Shown piece after piece: positions 35,388 through 44,545 of a DNA stretch of 64,000 nucleotides. The DNA lies in assembly GCF_001701025.1 (NCBI RefSeq), contig NZ_CP016793.1, positions 62,001-126,000 of the forward strand. Direction: 5' to 3'. The notes below the pieces were generated by a model, which saw only the letters and a program-made list of their open reading frames with translations, searched no databases and had not been told where the DNA came from. Both the position numbers and the translations under genes were made by a program. Numbering within the stretch: the first letter of the stretch is position 1; every line of letters starts with the position of its first letter. Origin of the DNA: Lentzea guizhouensis (GTDB lineage: Bacteria; Actinomycetota; Actinomycetes; Mycobacteriales; Pseudonocardiaceae).

Positions 35388-36644
35388 ATGCGCCCCAAAG
35401 CACTCGCCATCGGCTGTGCCGTGCTGGCGACCGCCGTGGTGCTCAGCGGTTGCGGCAGCAGCACCGCGGGCGGCGGCAAGACGAAGCTGACCATCGGCCT
35501 GTTCGGCAACTTCGGCTACGCCGAGCTGCTCAAGGAGTACGCGGCCGTGCACCCGGACGTCGAGATCACCGACCGGACGGCCTCCTACTCCGACCACCAC
35601 AAGAACCTCGCCGCGCACCTCGCCACCAGCAGCGGTTCCGCGGACATCGAGGCGGTCGACACCGGTTACATCAACCAGTTCAAGGCGACGCCGGACAAGT
35701 TCGTCGACCTCAACACCAAGGGCGGTGACCAGCTCAAGGACCGCTGGCTGCCGTGGAAGTGGGAGGGCTCGCTGTCCAAGGACGGCAAGCAGATCGGCTA
35801 CGGCACCGACGTCGGCGGCCTCGCCATCTGCTACCGCCGCGACCTGCTGCAGAACGCCGGGCTGCCCGCCGACCGCGACCAGGTCGCCGCCATGTGGCCG
35901 ACCTGGAAGGACTTCATGGCCGCCGGCAAGAAGTTCCAGAAGAAGGCGCCGGAGGGCGTGAAGTGGTTCGACGGCGGGCCGACCGTGCTCAACGCGATCG
36001 TCGGCCAGGCCTCGGTCGGCTACTACGACAAGTCCGACAAGATCGTCGTGGGTGAGAACAAGGAGGTCAAGGACGCCTGGGACCTCGTCGTCGACGGCGT
36101 GAACTCGGGCCTGTCGTCGAAGCTGCTGTTCTCCACGCCGGTGTGGAACACCGGGTTCAAGCAGGGCCAGTTCGCGACCGTGACGTGCCCGGCCTGGCAG
36201 ATGGCCAAGATCAAGGACCAGGCCGGACCGGAGGCCGCGGGCAAGTGGGACGTCACGTCCGTGCCCGGCGGTGGCGGCAACTGGGGCGGCTCGTACCTCA
36301 CGGTGCCGAAGTCGGGCAAGAACATCGACAAGGCCGTGGAGCTGGCGGCGTGGCTGACCGCGCCCGAGCAGCAGGCGAAGGTGTTCAAGAGCGCCGGGCT
36401 GCTGCCGTCGATCCCGAAGCTGTACGAGGACCCGTCCATCGTGGACTACAAGAACCCGTACTTCAACGACGCGCCGATCGGCAAGCTCTTCACCGACGCG
36501 GCGAAGAAGCTGAACCCGCAGTACCAGGGCCCGAAGGCCGGCGACATCCAGACCGCGATCGGCAACGCGATGCAGCGCGTGGAACAGGGCAAGCAGAACG
36601 GCGAGGACTCGTGGCGCCAGTTCGTCGGCGACGTGCAGAAGTGA
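35388..36644 (+). CDS. Sugar ABC transporter substrate-binding lipoprotein (CebE-like)
   Basis: 418 aa. The N-terminus is a lipoprotein signal with lipobox LSGC and the lipidated Cys22. The mature part is an extracellular solute-binding protein of the oligosaccharide type (family 1), with tryptophans for sugar stacking, for example PTWKDF and GGGGNWGGSY. GGAGG precedes the ATG. It heads the operon with two permeases and a beta-glucosidase and probably binds cellobiose or another beta-glucoside. No ATP-binding subunit is encoded here, as in Streptomyces ceb loci, which share MsiK. Confidence 0.9.
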   Translation: MRPKALAIGCAVLATAVVLSGCGSSTAGGGKTKLTIGLFGNFGYAELLKEYAAVHPDVEITDRTASYSDHHKNLAAHLATSSGSADIEAVDTGYINQFKATPDKFVDLNTKGGDQLKDRWLPWKWEGSLSKDGKQIGYGTDVGGLAICYRRDLLQNAGLPADRDQVAAMWPTWKDFMAAGKKFQKKAPEGVKWFDGGPTVLNAIVGQASVGYYDKSDKIVVGENKEVKDAWDLVVDGVNSGLSSKLLFSTPVWNTGFKQGQFATVTCPAWQMAKIKDQAGPEAAGKWDVTSVPGGGGNWGGSYLTVPKSGKNIDKAVELAAWLTAPEQQAKVFKSAGLLPSIPKLYEDPSIVDYKNPYFNDAPIGKLFTDAAKKLNPQYQGPKAGDIQTAIGNAMQRVEQGKQNGEDSWRQFVGDVQK

Positions 36645-36653
36645 CGCGCTGAC

Positions 36654-37574
36654 ATGGTCTTGATGGACAAGACGGCCAGAAGGCACCGCTGGGACACGAA
36701 GTTCGCGCCCTACGGGTACGTGGCGCCGTACTTCCTGATCTTCGGTGTCTTCGGGCTGTTCCCCCTGCTCTACACCATCTGGGTGTCGATGCAGCACCGC
36801 AACCTGCTCGACGAGGGCGGCGCGTACGTCGTCTGGTTCGACAACTACGGCAAGCTGCTGGCGGACCCGTACTTCTGGAACGCCATGGGCAACACGCTCA
36901 GCCTGTGGCTGCTCACGACGGTGCCGCAGATCCTGTTCGCGCTGTTCATCGCCCAGCTGCTCAACCGCAAGGTCCGCACCCGCACGCTGTTCCGGATGGG
37001 CGTGATCCTGCCGAACATCACCTCGGTGGCGGCGGTGACGATCATCTTCGCGCAGCTGTTCGGCCGGGACTTCGGCCTGTTCAACTGGGTGCTGGGCCTC
37101 TTCGGCGCCGGGCAGATCGACTGGCAGGCGGGCACCGCCACCTCGCACATCGCGATCGCCGTGATGGTGGTGTGGCGCTGGACCGGCTACCACGCGCTGA
37201 TCTTCCTCGCGTCGATGCAGGCGATCCCGTCGTCGCTCTACGAGGCGGCCACGCTGGACGGCGCGAGCGGGCGCCAGCAGTTCTGGCGGATCACGGTGCC
37301 GCTGCTGCGGCCGCAGATCATCTTCTCGACGATCATCGCGACCACCGGCAACATGCGCCTGCTCGCCGAGCCGCTGCTGTTCAACCCCGGTGCGGCCGCC
37401 GCGACCGGTGGCTCGGACCGGCAGTTCCAGACCGCCGCGCTGTACCTGTACGAGCAGGGCTTCACCAACTACGACTTCGGCTACAGCTCGGCGATCGCGG
37501 TCGTGCTGGCCATCGCCACGGTCATCGTCGCCGGTCTCGGTTACCTGGTGACCAAACGGATCCGGACGGAGTGA
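36654..37574 (+). CDS. Sugar ABC transporter permease (CebF/MalF-like)
   Basis: 306 aa with six predicted membrane helices. The EAA loop EAATLDGASGRQQFWRITVP contacts the ATPase. It begins nine bases after the binding-protein gene and ends just before the second permease. It forms a heterodimer with that permease in the inner membrane. Homology to carbohydrate-uptake CUT1 permeases is clear; the sugar is inferred from the beta-glucosidase at the end of the operon. Confidence 0.92.
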   Translation: MVLMDKTARRHRWDTKFAPYGYVAPYFLIFGVFGLFPLLYTIWVSMQHRNLLDEGGAYVVWFDNYGKLLADPYFWNAMGNTLSLWLLTTVPQILFALFIAQLLNRKVRTRTLFRMGVILPNITSVAAVTIIFAQLFGRDFGLFNWVLGLFGAGQIDWQAGTATSHIAIAVMVVWRWTGYHALIFLASMQAIPSSLYEAATLDGASGRQQFWRITVPLLRPQIIFSTIIATTGNMRLLAEPLLFNPGAAAATGGSDRQFQTAALYLYEQGFTNYDFGYSSAIAVVLAIATVIVAGLGYLVTKRIRTE

Positions 37575-37576
37575 CC

Positions 37577-38464
37577 ATGACCGCGTTGCTGGAGCGGCCC
37601 GCGCCGGTGAAACCCGCCGGGCCCTCGTCGAGGGCGCGCAGGCTCGCCAGGCGGGTCGCCGGGCCGTGGACCTACGCCGCGCTGATCGCGATCCTGGCCG
37701 GTTCCGCCTTCCCGGTGTACTGGTCGTTCGTGGTGTCCTCGCAGACACCGGACGCGATCGACAGCGTGCCACCGGTGCTCGTGCCCGGCGGCCACCTGTT
37801 CGAGAACATCGCCCGCGTCTTCGACACCACCGACTTCGCGCTCGCGATGATGAACTCGATCATCGTCGCCGGCACGGTCACGGTGTCGGTGGTGCTGTTC
37901 TCCACCCTGGCCGGGTTCGCGTTCGCCAAGCTGAAGTTCCGCGGCCGCAACGTGTTGCTGCTGCTCATCATCGCCACCCAGGCGATCCCGACCGAGCTCG
38001 GCATCATCCCGCTGTACATGATGATGGCCGAGTTCGGCTGGGCGGGCGAGATCCACGCGGTGATCGTGCCGGGCCTGGTGACCGCGTTCGGCGTGTTCTT
38101 CATGCGCCAGTACTTCGAGCGCGCGATCCCGAACGAGCTGCTGGAGGCGGGCCGGATGGACGGCTGCCACTCGTTGCGGCTGTTCTGGCACGTCGCACTG
38201 CCCGCGGCCCGTCCGGCGGCGGCGGTGCTCGGGTTGTTCACGTTCATGCAGGCGTGGAACGACTTCTTCTGGCCGCTCGTGGTGCTGGTGCCGGAGAACC
38301 CGACGGTGCAGACCGCTCTGTCCACTTTGGCCAGTGGCTACACCACGGACTACACGCTGGTGCTGACCGCCGCGACCATCGGCACCGTGCCCGTGCTCGT
38401 CGTGTTCCTGTTGTTCGGCCGCCAGATCGTCGGCGGCATCATGTCGGGCGCCGTCAAGGGCTGA
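37577..38464 (+). CDS. Sugar ABC transporter permease (CebG/MalG-like)
   Basis: 295 aa from the ATG at 37577. Six membrane helices follow a polar N-terminus of about 35 residues. The EAA motif reads ELLEAGRMDGCHSLRLFWHV. The C-terminal end is LFGRQIVGGIMSGAVKG, a very typical CUT1 MalG-type ending. It pairs with the upstream permease. The gene sits two bases after the upstream stop. Confidence 0.93.
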   Translation: MTALLERPAPVKPAGPSSRARRLARRVAGPWTYAALIAILAGSAFPVYWSFVVSSQTPDAIDSVPPVLVPGGHLFENIARVFDTTDFALAMMNSIIVAGTVTVSVVLFSTLAGFAFAKLKFRGRNVLLLLIIATQAIPTELGIIPLYMMMAEFGWAGEIHAVIVPGLVTAFGVFFMRQYFERAIPNELLEAGRMDGCHSLRLFWHVALPAARPAAAVLGLFTFMQAWNDFFWPLVVLVPENPTVQTALSTLASGYTTDYTLVLTAATIGTVPVLVVFLLFGRQIVGGIMSGAVKG

Positions 38465-38484
38465 CCCCTCGCAGAGGAGTAGTA

Positions 38485-39831
38485 GTGAACTTTCCGGCCG
38501 GCTTCCGCTGGGGTGTGGCGACCTCGGCCTACCAGATCGAAGGGGCGGCGGGCCTCGACGGCCGCGGACCGTCCATCTGGGACACGTTCGCGGCGGTGCC
38601 CGGTGCCGTCGCGAACGGTGACACCGGTGAGGTGGCCGCCGACCACTACCACCGGTGGGCCGACGACCTGCGCCTGCTGACCGACCTCGGTGTCGACTCC
38701 TACCGGTTCTCGGTGTCGTGGTCGCGGATCATGCCGGAGGGCCGGGGGCGGGTCGAGCAGCGCGGTCTCGACTTCTACCGCCGGCTCGTCGAGGCGTTGC
38801 GGGACAACGGCATCGAGCCGTTCCTCACGCTGTACCACTGGGACCTGCCGCAGGCGCTGGAGGACACCGGCGGCTGGCGTGAACGCGACACGGCCCTCCG
38901 GTTCGCCGACTACGCCGCGACCGTGCACGACGCGCTCGCGGACGTGGTCAGCAAGTGGACCACGTTGAACGAGCCGTACTGCTCGTCGATCGTGGGCTAC
39001 GGCGAGGGCCGGCACGCTCCCGGTGCCCGCGAGGGTCACGGCGCCCTGGCCGCCGCCCACCACCTGCTGCTCGGCCACGGCCTGGCGGTGCGGGCGATGC
39101 GCGCCAACGGCGTGCCCGGCCAGGAGTTCGGGATCGTGCTCAACCAGTCCCCCACCGTGCCGGTGACCGGCTCCCCCGCCGACGTCGCCGCGGCGACCCG
39201 GCAGGACGTGCTGCTGCGCCGGCAGTTCACCGACCCGGTGTTCGGCGGCGAGTACCCCGCCGAGATGACGTCGATGTTCGGCGCGATCACGGACTTCTCG
39301 TTCCGCCACGACGAAGACCTGTCGATCATCGGCCAGCCGCTGGACTACGTCGGCCTGAACTACTACTACCGGCTGCACGTCGCCGACGCCCCGCACCGCG
39401 AGCCCGACCCGGCCAAGCGCACCGCGCATGACATCGGCGTCGACACCACCCAGCTGCCGGACGTGCCGCGCACCGGCATGGGCTGGCCGGTCGAGGCCGT
39501 CGGCATCACCACCGCGCTCGCCGACCTCAAGGCCCGCCACCCCGAGCTGCCGCCGATCTACGTCACCGAGAACGGCTGCGTGTACCCCGACCGCGAAGGG
39601 TTCGAGGACACCGAGCGGATCAGCTACCTGGAGAGCCACATCGCCGCCGCCCTCGCCGCGGACGTGGACCTGCGCGGGTACTTCTGCTGGTCGCTGCTCG
39701 ACAACTTCGAGTGGGCGCACGGGTACAAGCACCGGTTCGGCCTGGTCCACGTCGACTACGCCACGCAGGAGCGCACCCCGCGGGCCAGCTACCACTGGTA
39801 CCGGAAGTTCATCGAGGCGGCGCGGGGGTAG
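38485..39831 (+). CDS. Beta-glucosidase, GH1 (BglC-like)
   Basis: 448 aa, cytoplasmic (no signal peptide), normal GH1 length. The GTG at 38485 follows AGAGGAG. The signature FRWGVATSAYQIEGAA is at the N-terminus. Acid/base Glu163 is in TLNEP and nucleophile Glu362 in VTENG; the aglycone Trp region is CWSLLDNFEWAHGY. It would hydrolyse the disaccharide imported by the upstream transporter to glucose. It is the last gene of the operon. Confidence 0.95.
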   Translation: MNFPAGFRWGVATSAYQIEGAAGLDGRGPSIWDTFAAVPGAVANGDTGEVAADHYHRWADDLRLLTDLGVDSYRFSVSWSRIMPEGRGRVEQRGLDFYRRLVEALRDNGIEPFLTLYHWDLPQALEDTGGWRERDTALRFADYAATVHDALADVVSKWTTLNEPYCSSIVGYGEGRHAPGAREGHGALAAAHHLLLGHGLAVRAMRANGVPGQEFGIVLNQSPTVPVTGSPADVAAATRQDVLLRRQFTDPVFGGEYPAEMTSMFGAITDFSFRHDEDLSIIGQPLDYVGLNYYYRLHVADAPHREPDPAKRTAHDIGVDTTQLPDVPRTGMGWPVEAVGITTALADLKARHPELPPIYVTENGCVYPDREGFEDTERISYLESHIAAALAADVDLRGYFCWSLLDNFEWAHGYKHRFGLVHVDYATQERTPRASYHWYRKFIEAARG

Positions 39832-39943
39832 GCGCTGTCCTGCACGTCCGCTCGACGGGAGTCACAGGCGGGAGTGGCTCACATGGTGCCGCCGGAGCGC
39901 CCGTACCGGGTGGTCCGGCGGTCCCTGGCAGGCCGACGCGCGG

Positions 39944-40900
39944 TCACCGGCGCAGGCCTGCCGCGTTCGTGCAGCAGGCCCAGAACGCGACGACGTCGGC
40001 GTGCTCGTCGCCGGTGCCGGGCAGGTAGTGCGTCGGCCGTTCGCGCCGGTCGTGCCAGAACCGGCCGGTGCGCGGGGCCGGGGTGGTCGCGGCCAGCCAG
40101 ACCGCGGTGTCGGCACCTTGCTCGGCCGTGCGCAGCAACGGCCTGGTGAGCCGGTGGAAGCCGGGCAGCGACCCGGCGGCACCCGGTGTGTCGGCCCAGC
40201 CGGGGTGCATGGCGTGCACCCCGATGCCCTCGGCCGCGTACCGCCGCGCCAGCAGGGGCACGAGCGCGACCTGCATGCGTTTGGTGCGGGCGTACGCGGT
40301 CGCGCCGCGGTACTCGCCGTCGCGGTACTCGGGGTCGTCGGCCCGCAGCCGCTGCGTGTACATGCCTCCCGACGACACGAACACGACCCGCGCGTCCGGG
40401 GAGGCGGCGAGCAGCGAGCGCAGCAGGTCGGTGAGCAGCAACGGGCCGAGCACGTGCGTGGCGAACGTCAGCTCGTGGCCGTCGTCGCTGGTCGTCCGCC
40501 GGGCCGGCAGGGTGCCCGCGTTGTGCACCAGGACGTCGATCCGTTCGAACTCGGTCAGCAGCTCGCTCGCGAACCGGCGCACCGAGGCGAAGCTCGACAC
40601 GTCGCAGTACCGGACGAACACCACCGCGCCGGGCACGGAGGCGACGATCTCGTCCCGCGCGGCCCGGCTCCCGGCCTCGTCGCGGACGGCGAGCACGACC
40701 GCGCAGCCGAGGCGGGCAAGACCCAGCGCGGTGGCCTTGCCCAGCCCCGAACCGGCACCGGTCACGACGGCGAGCCCGCCCCGCAGCACGCCCGGCTCCG
40801 GGTCGTCCGCCGGCCAGGACCTGCGACGCAGCCGGAAACCCCACCGCGAGTAGCCGGGGACCACGAGCCGGTCCATCACGACGTCGAGCACCGGCGCCAC
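39944..40900 (-). CDS. Short-chain dehydrogenase/reductase (DHRS12/retinol-dehydrogenase-like)
   Basis: 318 aa. Rossmann motif VVTGAGSGLGKA near residues 45-56, NAG in VLVHNAGTLP, catalytic Ser in VVFVSSGG, and YARTK as YxxxK. The NADP-type extended N-terminus of about 40 residues and the HPGWADTPG segment resemble DHRS12-like reductases. It lies downstream of a TetR gene and the AlkB-rubredoxin gene in the same direction (38-bp gap to the TetR stop), so it may oxidise the alcohol formed by AlkB. That link is inference. Confidence 0.87.
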   Translation of the reverse strand: MAPVLDVVMDRLVVPGYSRWGFRLRRRSWPADDPEPGVLRGGLAVVTGAGSGLGKATALGLARLGCAVVLAVRDEAGSRAARDEIVASVPGAVVFVRYCDVSSFASVRRFASELLTEFERIDVLVHNAGTLPARRTTSDDGHELTFATHVLGPLLLTDLLRSLLAASPDARVVFVSSGGMYTQRLRADDPEYRDGEYRGATAYARTKRMQVALVPLLARRYAAEGIGVHAMHPGWADTPGAAGSLPGFHRLTRPLLRTAEQGADTAVWLAATTPAPRTGRFWHDRRERPTHYLPGTGDEHADVVAFWACCTNAAGLRR

Positions 40901-40937
40901 CTCCCGCAGGAGGTTCGGTTCAGCGGGCCGATCCGGT

Positions 40938-41540
40938 TCAGCCGAAGCGCAACGGTGTGCGCGCGGGTTCGGCGAGCACCCGCGACGCCAGCCAGGCCAG
41001 CCCGTCCGCCGTGGCCGCCGGGGTGCCGGTCGGCTGGACGACGTGGCTGAGCACCGTGCGGGTGACGACGTCGATGACCACGCCGACCTGCTCGCTCGTC
41101 AACGCCGGGCGGTAGGCCTCGACGCGGTCGGCGAGCATCTTCTCCACCTCGGTCAGCAGCGTCTCGGCCCTGGTGGTCAGCAACGGCACCAGCTCGGTGT
41201 CGGCGCCGTGCGTGGCGGACGCGATCGCCCTGACCAGCAGGTTGTTCCCGGCCATCTCCAGCACGTCGCGCACGGCGTCGTGGATCGCCTCGACGAGGTC
41301 CTCGGGGTGCCGGTCGAAGGCGGCGCGGATCGCGGCGAGGAACCGGTCGAGCTCGTGCGCGAGCATCGCGTCGGCCAGCGCGTTCTTCGACCCGACCTCG
41401 TTGTAGACGGTCTGGCGGCTGACGCCGACCTGCTCGGCGAGCCGCGCCATGGTGACCGCGGCCCAGCCACCCCGCGCGGTCATCTCGACCGCCGCCTCGA
41501 TGATCGGCCGCCGGTGCTGACCTGCTCCTGGCTGACCCAT
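40938..41540 (-). CDS. TetR-family regulator (AlkX-like)
   Basis: 200 aa. The HTH region is MARLAEQVGVSRQTVYNEVGSK. The C-terminal half is of the kind often annotated next to actinomycete alkB-rubredoxin genes (AlkX/AlkU type). It starts ten bases after the alkB fusion stop, so it is in the same transcript and could give feedback control through the dyads at 42987-43034. Ligands of such regulators are fatty acids or alkanes, from general knowledge of the family. Confidence 0.85.
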   Translation of the reverse strand: MGQPGAGQHRRPIIEAAVEMTARGGWAAVTMARLAEQVGVSRQTVYNEVGSKNALADAMLAHELDRFLAAIRAAFDRHPEDLVEAIHDAVRDVLEMAGNNLLVRAIASATHGADTELVPLLTTRAETLLTEVEKMLADRVEAYRPALTSEQVGVVIDVVTRTVLSHVVQPTGTPAATADGLAWLASRVLAEPARTPLRFG

Positions 41541-41550
41541 ACGTTCGATC

Positions 41551-42951
41551 CTAGGCGCTGGTCACCCGTCCCGGCGCCACAAAGTCGATCTTCTCCCGCA
41601 CCCCGCAGTCCGGGCAGCACCACGAGTCCGGGATCGCCGACCACGACGTTCCGGCCGGGAAGCCCTCGCGCGGATCACCGGTCCTCTCGTCGTAGACGTA
41701 CCCGCACCCCGGACACATCCCGCCCGCCGTCGCGTCACCACGGCTGTCCTCCGCGAGGACCTCGGAGTGGTCGGTCCCGCCGTACTTCGCGAGCACCTTC
41801 GCCCGCTTGCCCGGCTGGATGTTGGCCAGGCCGATGTCACCACCGAAGTGGTCGCGCACCCGCGGGTCCATCACCCGGCGCCACCACGGCGGCACCAGCG
41901 CCAGCAGGATCATGCCCGCGTACCCCGTCGGCAGCACCGGTGACTCGGCGAAGTCGCGCAGCGTCTGGTAGCGGCGGGTCGGGTTGGCGTGGTGGTCGCT
42001 GTGCCGTTGCAGGTGGTAGAGCAGGACGTTGGTGGCGATGTTGTTGGAGTTCCAGCTGTGGCTGGGGTCCACGCGTTCGTAGCGGCGCCGGCCGGGCGCG
42101 CCGACCTGCTGGCGCAGCATCCCGTAGTGCTCCATGTAGTTGACGACCTCGAGCAGCGAGAAGCCGATCACCGCCTGCACGACGAGGTACGGCAGGATGC
42201 CGACGCCGAGCCACGCGATCATCGCGCCCCACAGCACCAACGACATCAGCCACGCGTTCAGCACGTCGTTGCCGATCCGGAACGGGTGCCGGTCGCGGCG
42301 GGCGTAGCGCTTGCGTTCCAGCCGCCACGCCGACCTGAGCGAGCCGAGGACGGTGCGCGGCCAGAACCGGTAGAAGCTCTCCCCCACCCGGCTGCTCGCC
42401 GGGTCCTCCGGGGTGGCGACGCGGACGTGGTGGCCGCGGTTGTGCTCGATGTAGAAGTGCCCGTAGAAGCTCTGCGCCAGCGCGATCTTCGACAGCCACC
42501 GCTCGTGGCTCTCCTTCTTGTGCCCCAGCTCGTGCGCGGTGTTGATGCCGATGCCGCCGATGCACCCGATCGACACCGCGAGCCCGATCTTGTCCACCAC
42601 GGCCAGGTCGCCGCGCGCGATCAGCCAGAACGCGACGACGAACCCCAGGTACTGGATCGGCAGGTACAGGTAGGTGATCCAGCGGTAGTAGCGGTCCTGC
42701 TCCAGCCGTTCGAGCACGTCGTCCGGCGGGTTGCTGCGGTCGAGCCCGGCGAGGAGGTCGATGGCGGGCACGACCACGAGGATCACCACCGGGCCGATCC
42801 AGAACCACCCGCCCCAGCCGGTGAACGCGTGCAGGCCGATCGCCAGGAACGCCAGCGACGGCACGACCAGGCCGAGCAACCACAGGTAGCGCTTGCCGTC
42901 GGTCCACTGCTCGGTCGACCCGGCGGGAACCGTCGCGTTCTTGTCGCCCAT
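41551..42951 (-). CDS. alkB: Alkane 1-monooxygenase fused to rubredoxin
   Basis: 466 aa. The ATG at 42951 follows GAGGAG. The membrane AlkB part (1-400) has about six helices and the di-iron His motifs NTAHELGHKK, IEHNRGHH, NYMEHYG and LQRHSDHHAN. The C-terminal 55 residues are a rubredoxin: CPGCGYVYDE and CPDCG, two CxxC pairs holding iron. Fusing the electron donor to the hydroxylase is known in some actinobacteria and is a self-contained form of the enzyme that oxidises medium- or long-chain alkanes to alcohols. A TetR gene follows. Confidence 0.95.
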   Translation of the reverse strand: MGDKNATVPAGSTEQWTDGKRYLWLLGLVVPSLAFLAIGLHAFTGWGGWFWIGPVVILVVVPAIDLLAGLDRSNPPDDVLERLEQDRYYRWITYLYLPIQYLGFVVAFWLIARGDLAVVDKIGLAVSIGCIGGIGINTAHELGHKKESHERWLSKIALAQSFYGHFYIEHNRGHHVRVATPEDPASSRVGESFYRFWPRTVLGSLRSAWRLERKRYARRDRHPFRIGNDVLNAWLMSLVLWGAMIAWLGVGILPYLVVQAVIGFSLLEVVNYMEHYGMLRQQVGAPGRRRYERVDPSHSWNSNNIATNVLLYHLQRHSDHHANPTRRYQTLRDFAESPVLPTGYAGMILLALVPPWWRRVMDPRVRDHFGGDIGLANIQPGKRAKVLAKYGGTDHSEVLAEDSRGDATAGGMCPGCGYVYDERTGDPREGFPAGTSWSAIPDSWCCPDCGVREKIDFVAPGRVTSA

Positions 42952-42986
42952 GTCACACTCCTCAGGAGGTTGACAGCAAGATAGGA

Positions 42987-43034
42987 CTTGTAAACCTGGT
43001 TTGACAAGAGCCGTCGATTTGTAAAGCCGGTTAC
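42987..43034. promoter_or_regulatory. Two dyads in the alkB promoter region
   Basis: The first dyad (42987-43008) has arms CTTGTAAACC and GGTTTGACAAG with a one-base bulge. The second (43021-43034) is GTAAAGCCGGTTAC, with GTAA and TTAC ends. Both lie 35-85 bases before the alkB start, inside the divergent gap to the DUF3592 gene. They are likely sites for the co-transcribed TetR protein. Confidence 0.45.
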
Positions 43035-43077
43035 GTTCGGCGCCGATGCAGCGATCTTGTGGGGGAAGGAGGGCGTC

Positions 43078-43491
43078 GTGGCGAAGTCGCTGAAGTCGCG
43101 GACAGGCCGGGTCGTGGCCGGGTTCGTGCTGGCGGGAGCGGTCATCGGACTGGTGGTCGTGCTCCAGTCGTCGGCCGAGCAGAGGTCGTGGGCCAGCACC
43201 GAGGCCACCGTGCAGGAACGGCTGAAGTCGGGCAAGAGCGCCTCGGTCAAGGTCGAGTACGCGCTGCCGGACGGGTCGAAGCAGGTCATGACCCTGTCGG
43301 AGAACGGGTCCAAGCACGAGGCCGGCTCGCGCGTGACCGTGCGCTACGACCTGGAGAACGGCCGGGTCGTCGACGCCGCGCTGGCCGACAACGACCAGGT
43401 GTTCTGGGTGCTGGGCGTCATGCTGGGCGTGGTCGCCCTGGGGGCGTTGGGCGCGAACCTCATCGCGTGGACGCCGCGACGCTCGGACTAG
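43078..43491 (+). CDS. DUF3592 membrane protein
   Basis: 137 aa from a GTG preceded by GGAGG. One N-terminal helix (VVAGFVLAGAVIGLVVVL), an extracytoplasmic beta-rich segment of about 70 residues (VKVEYALPDGSKQ, VTVRYDLENGRVVDA) and a C-terminal helix (VLGVMLGVVALGALGANLI). This is the DUF3592 layout. Function unknown. Divergent from the alkB fusion. Confidence 0.75.
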   Translation: MAKSLKSRTGRVVAGFVLAGAVIGLVVVLQSSAEQRSWASTEATVQERLKSGKSASVKVEYALPDGSKQVMTLSENGSKHEAGSRVTVRYDLENGRVVDAALADNDQVFWVLGVMLGVVALGALGANLIAWTPRRSD

Positions 43492-43552
43492 CGGGTCTGT
43501 CGCCTGGACAGCCGGCTTCGTCGAACGACGAACGTTTTAGTTCGGCAAAATC

Positions 43553-43581
43553 TTGACGACCGTCACCGATCTGAATACCTT
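43553..43581 (+). promoter_or_regulatory. Candidate sigma-70-type promoter of PHB-type esterase
   Basis: TTGACG (43553-43558), a 17-base spacer and TACCTT (43576-43581), 27 bases before the start codon of the esterase gene. The -35 is close to consensus, the -10 weaker. Confidence 0.45.
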
Positions 43582-43608
43582 CGGGCACTCCCTGACCGGA
43601 GGTCGACG

Positions 43609-44538
43609 ATGACCCTTCGCAAGATCCTCGCCACGCTCACCGGCACCCTGCTCGCCGGCACCCTGCTCGCCGGCACCCTGCTCACCCCACCGGCGTCCGC
43701 CGCGACACTGGTGGAGGTGACCGGGTTCGGTGAGAACCCCGGCGGAATGCGCATGCACGTCCACGTTCCCGACTCCCGCCCCGCGGCACCGGCCGTCGTG
43801 GTCGCGATGCACGGCTGCGGTGGCTCCGGCCCCGGCTTCCACTCCAGCACCGAGTTCGCCTCGCTCGCCGACCGGCACGGGTTCGTCGTGATCTACCCGA
43901 GCGCGCAACAGGAAGCCGGGTTCGGCAAGTGCTTCGACACGTGGTCGGACGCCGCGAAACGGCGTGGCGGCGGCAGTGACCCCGTCTCGATCGTCTCGAT
44001 GGTGACCTACGTCCAGCGCCGCTACGGCGGGGATCCCCGCCGGGTGTTCGCCACCGGATCGTCGTCCGGCGGCATGATGACCAACGAGATGCTCGCGCTC
44101 TACCCGGACGTCTTCAAGGCGGGCGCGGCGTTCATGGGTGTCCCGTTCGACTGCTTCGCGGGCGCCGCCGACTTCCCGCCCGGCCGCAGCAAGTGCACCG
44201 GCGGCACCATGGACCGCACGCCGCGGCAGTGGGGCGACTCGGTGCGCCGGGCCTACCCCGGCTACACCGGCCCGCGACCGAAGGTGCAGCTGTGGCACGG
44301 AACCGCGGACACCCTCGTGCCGTACTCGTTGCTGCGGGAGACGATCGAGCAGTGGACGAACGTGTTCGGGCTGAGCCAGACGCCGACGTCCACCGACACC
44401 CCGCGACCGGGCTGGAACCGCAGCCGGTACGCCGGAAACGTTGAGGCGTACAGCGTCCAGGGTGCCGGGCACAGCCTGCCGTCGACCGGTATGGCCGCAG
44501 CTGCGATCGAGTTCTTCGGGCTCACCACGACGTGCTGA
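43609..44538 (+). CDS. Secreted PHB-depolymerase/feruloyl-esterase-type CE1 esterase
   Basis: 309 aa. GGAGG precedes the ATG. The signal peptide hydrophobic core is built from a tandem GTLLA repeat and ends near PPASAAT. The catalytic domain is of the short extracellular depolymerase/CE1 kind: VVVAMHGCGGSG at the oxyanion region, lipase box GSSSGG, Asp in HGTADTLVPY and His in GAGHSLPS. Six cysteines could form disulfides. Likely substrates are polyhydroxyalkanoate or acetyl/feruloyl esters on plant xylan; sequence alone does not decide. The gene lies between an alkane locus and an LPMO gene. Confidence 0.85.
   Translation: MTLRKILATLTGTLLAGTLLAGTLLTPPASAATLVEVTGFGENPGGMRMHVHVPDSRPAAPAVVVAMHGCGGSGPGFHSSTEFASLADRHGFVVIYPSAQQEAGFGKCFDTWSDAAKRRGGGSDPVSIVSMVTYVQRRYGGDPRRVFATGSSSGGMMTNEMLALYPDVFKAGAAFMGVPFDCFAGAADFPPGRSKCTGGTMDRTPRQWGDSVRRAYPGYTGPRPKVQLWHGTADTLVPYSLLRETIEQWTNVFGLSQTPTSTDTPRPGWNRSRYAGNVEAYSVQGAGHSLPSTGMAAAAIEFFGLTTTC
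43642..43686 (+). repeat. 15-bp tandem repeat, three copies, inside a signal peptide
   Basis: Unit GGCACCCTGCTCGCC repeated at 43642, 43657 and 43672; the third copy has one base changed. It encodes GTLLA units in the hydrophobic core of the signal peptide. Copy-number change would lengthen or shorten the core by five residues without frameshift. Confidence 0.9.
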
Positions 44539-44545
44539 CCGGGTG

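Noticed and set aside
38350..39795. 481-codon open frame antisense to the beta-glucosidase
   Set aside because: Shadow frame of a GH1 gene with both catalytic glutamates in the other strand; no motif and no ribosome site.
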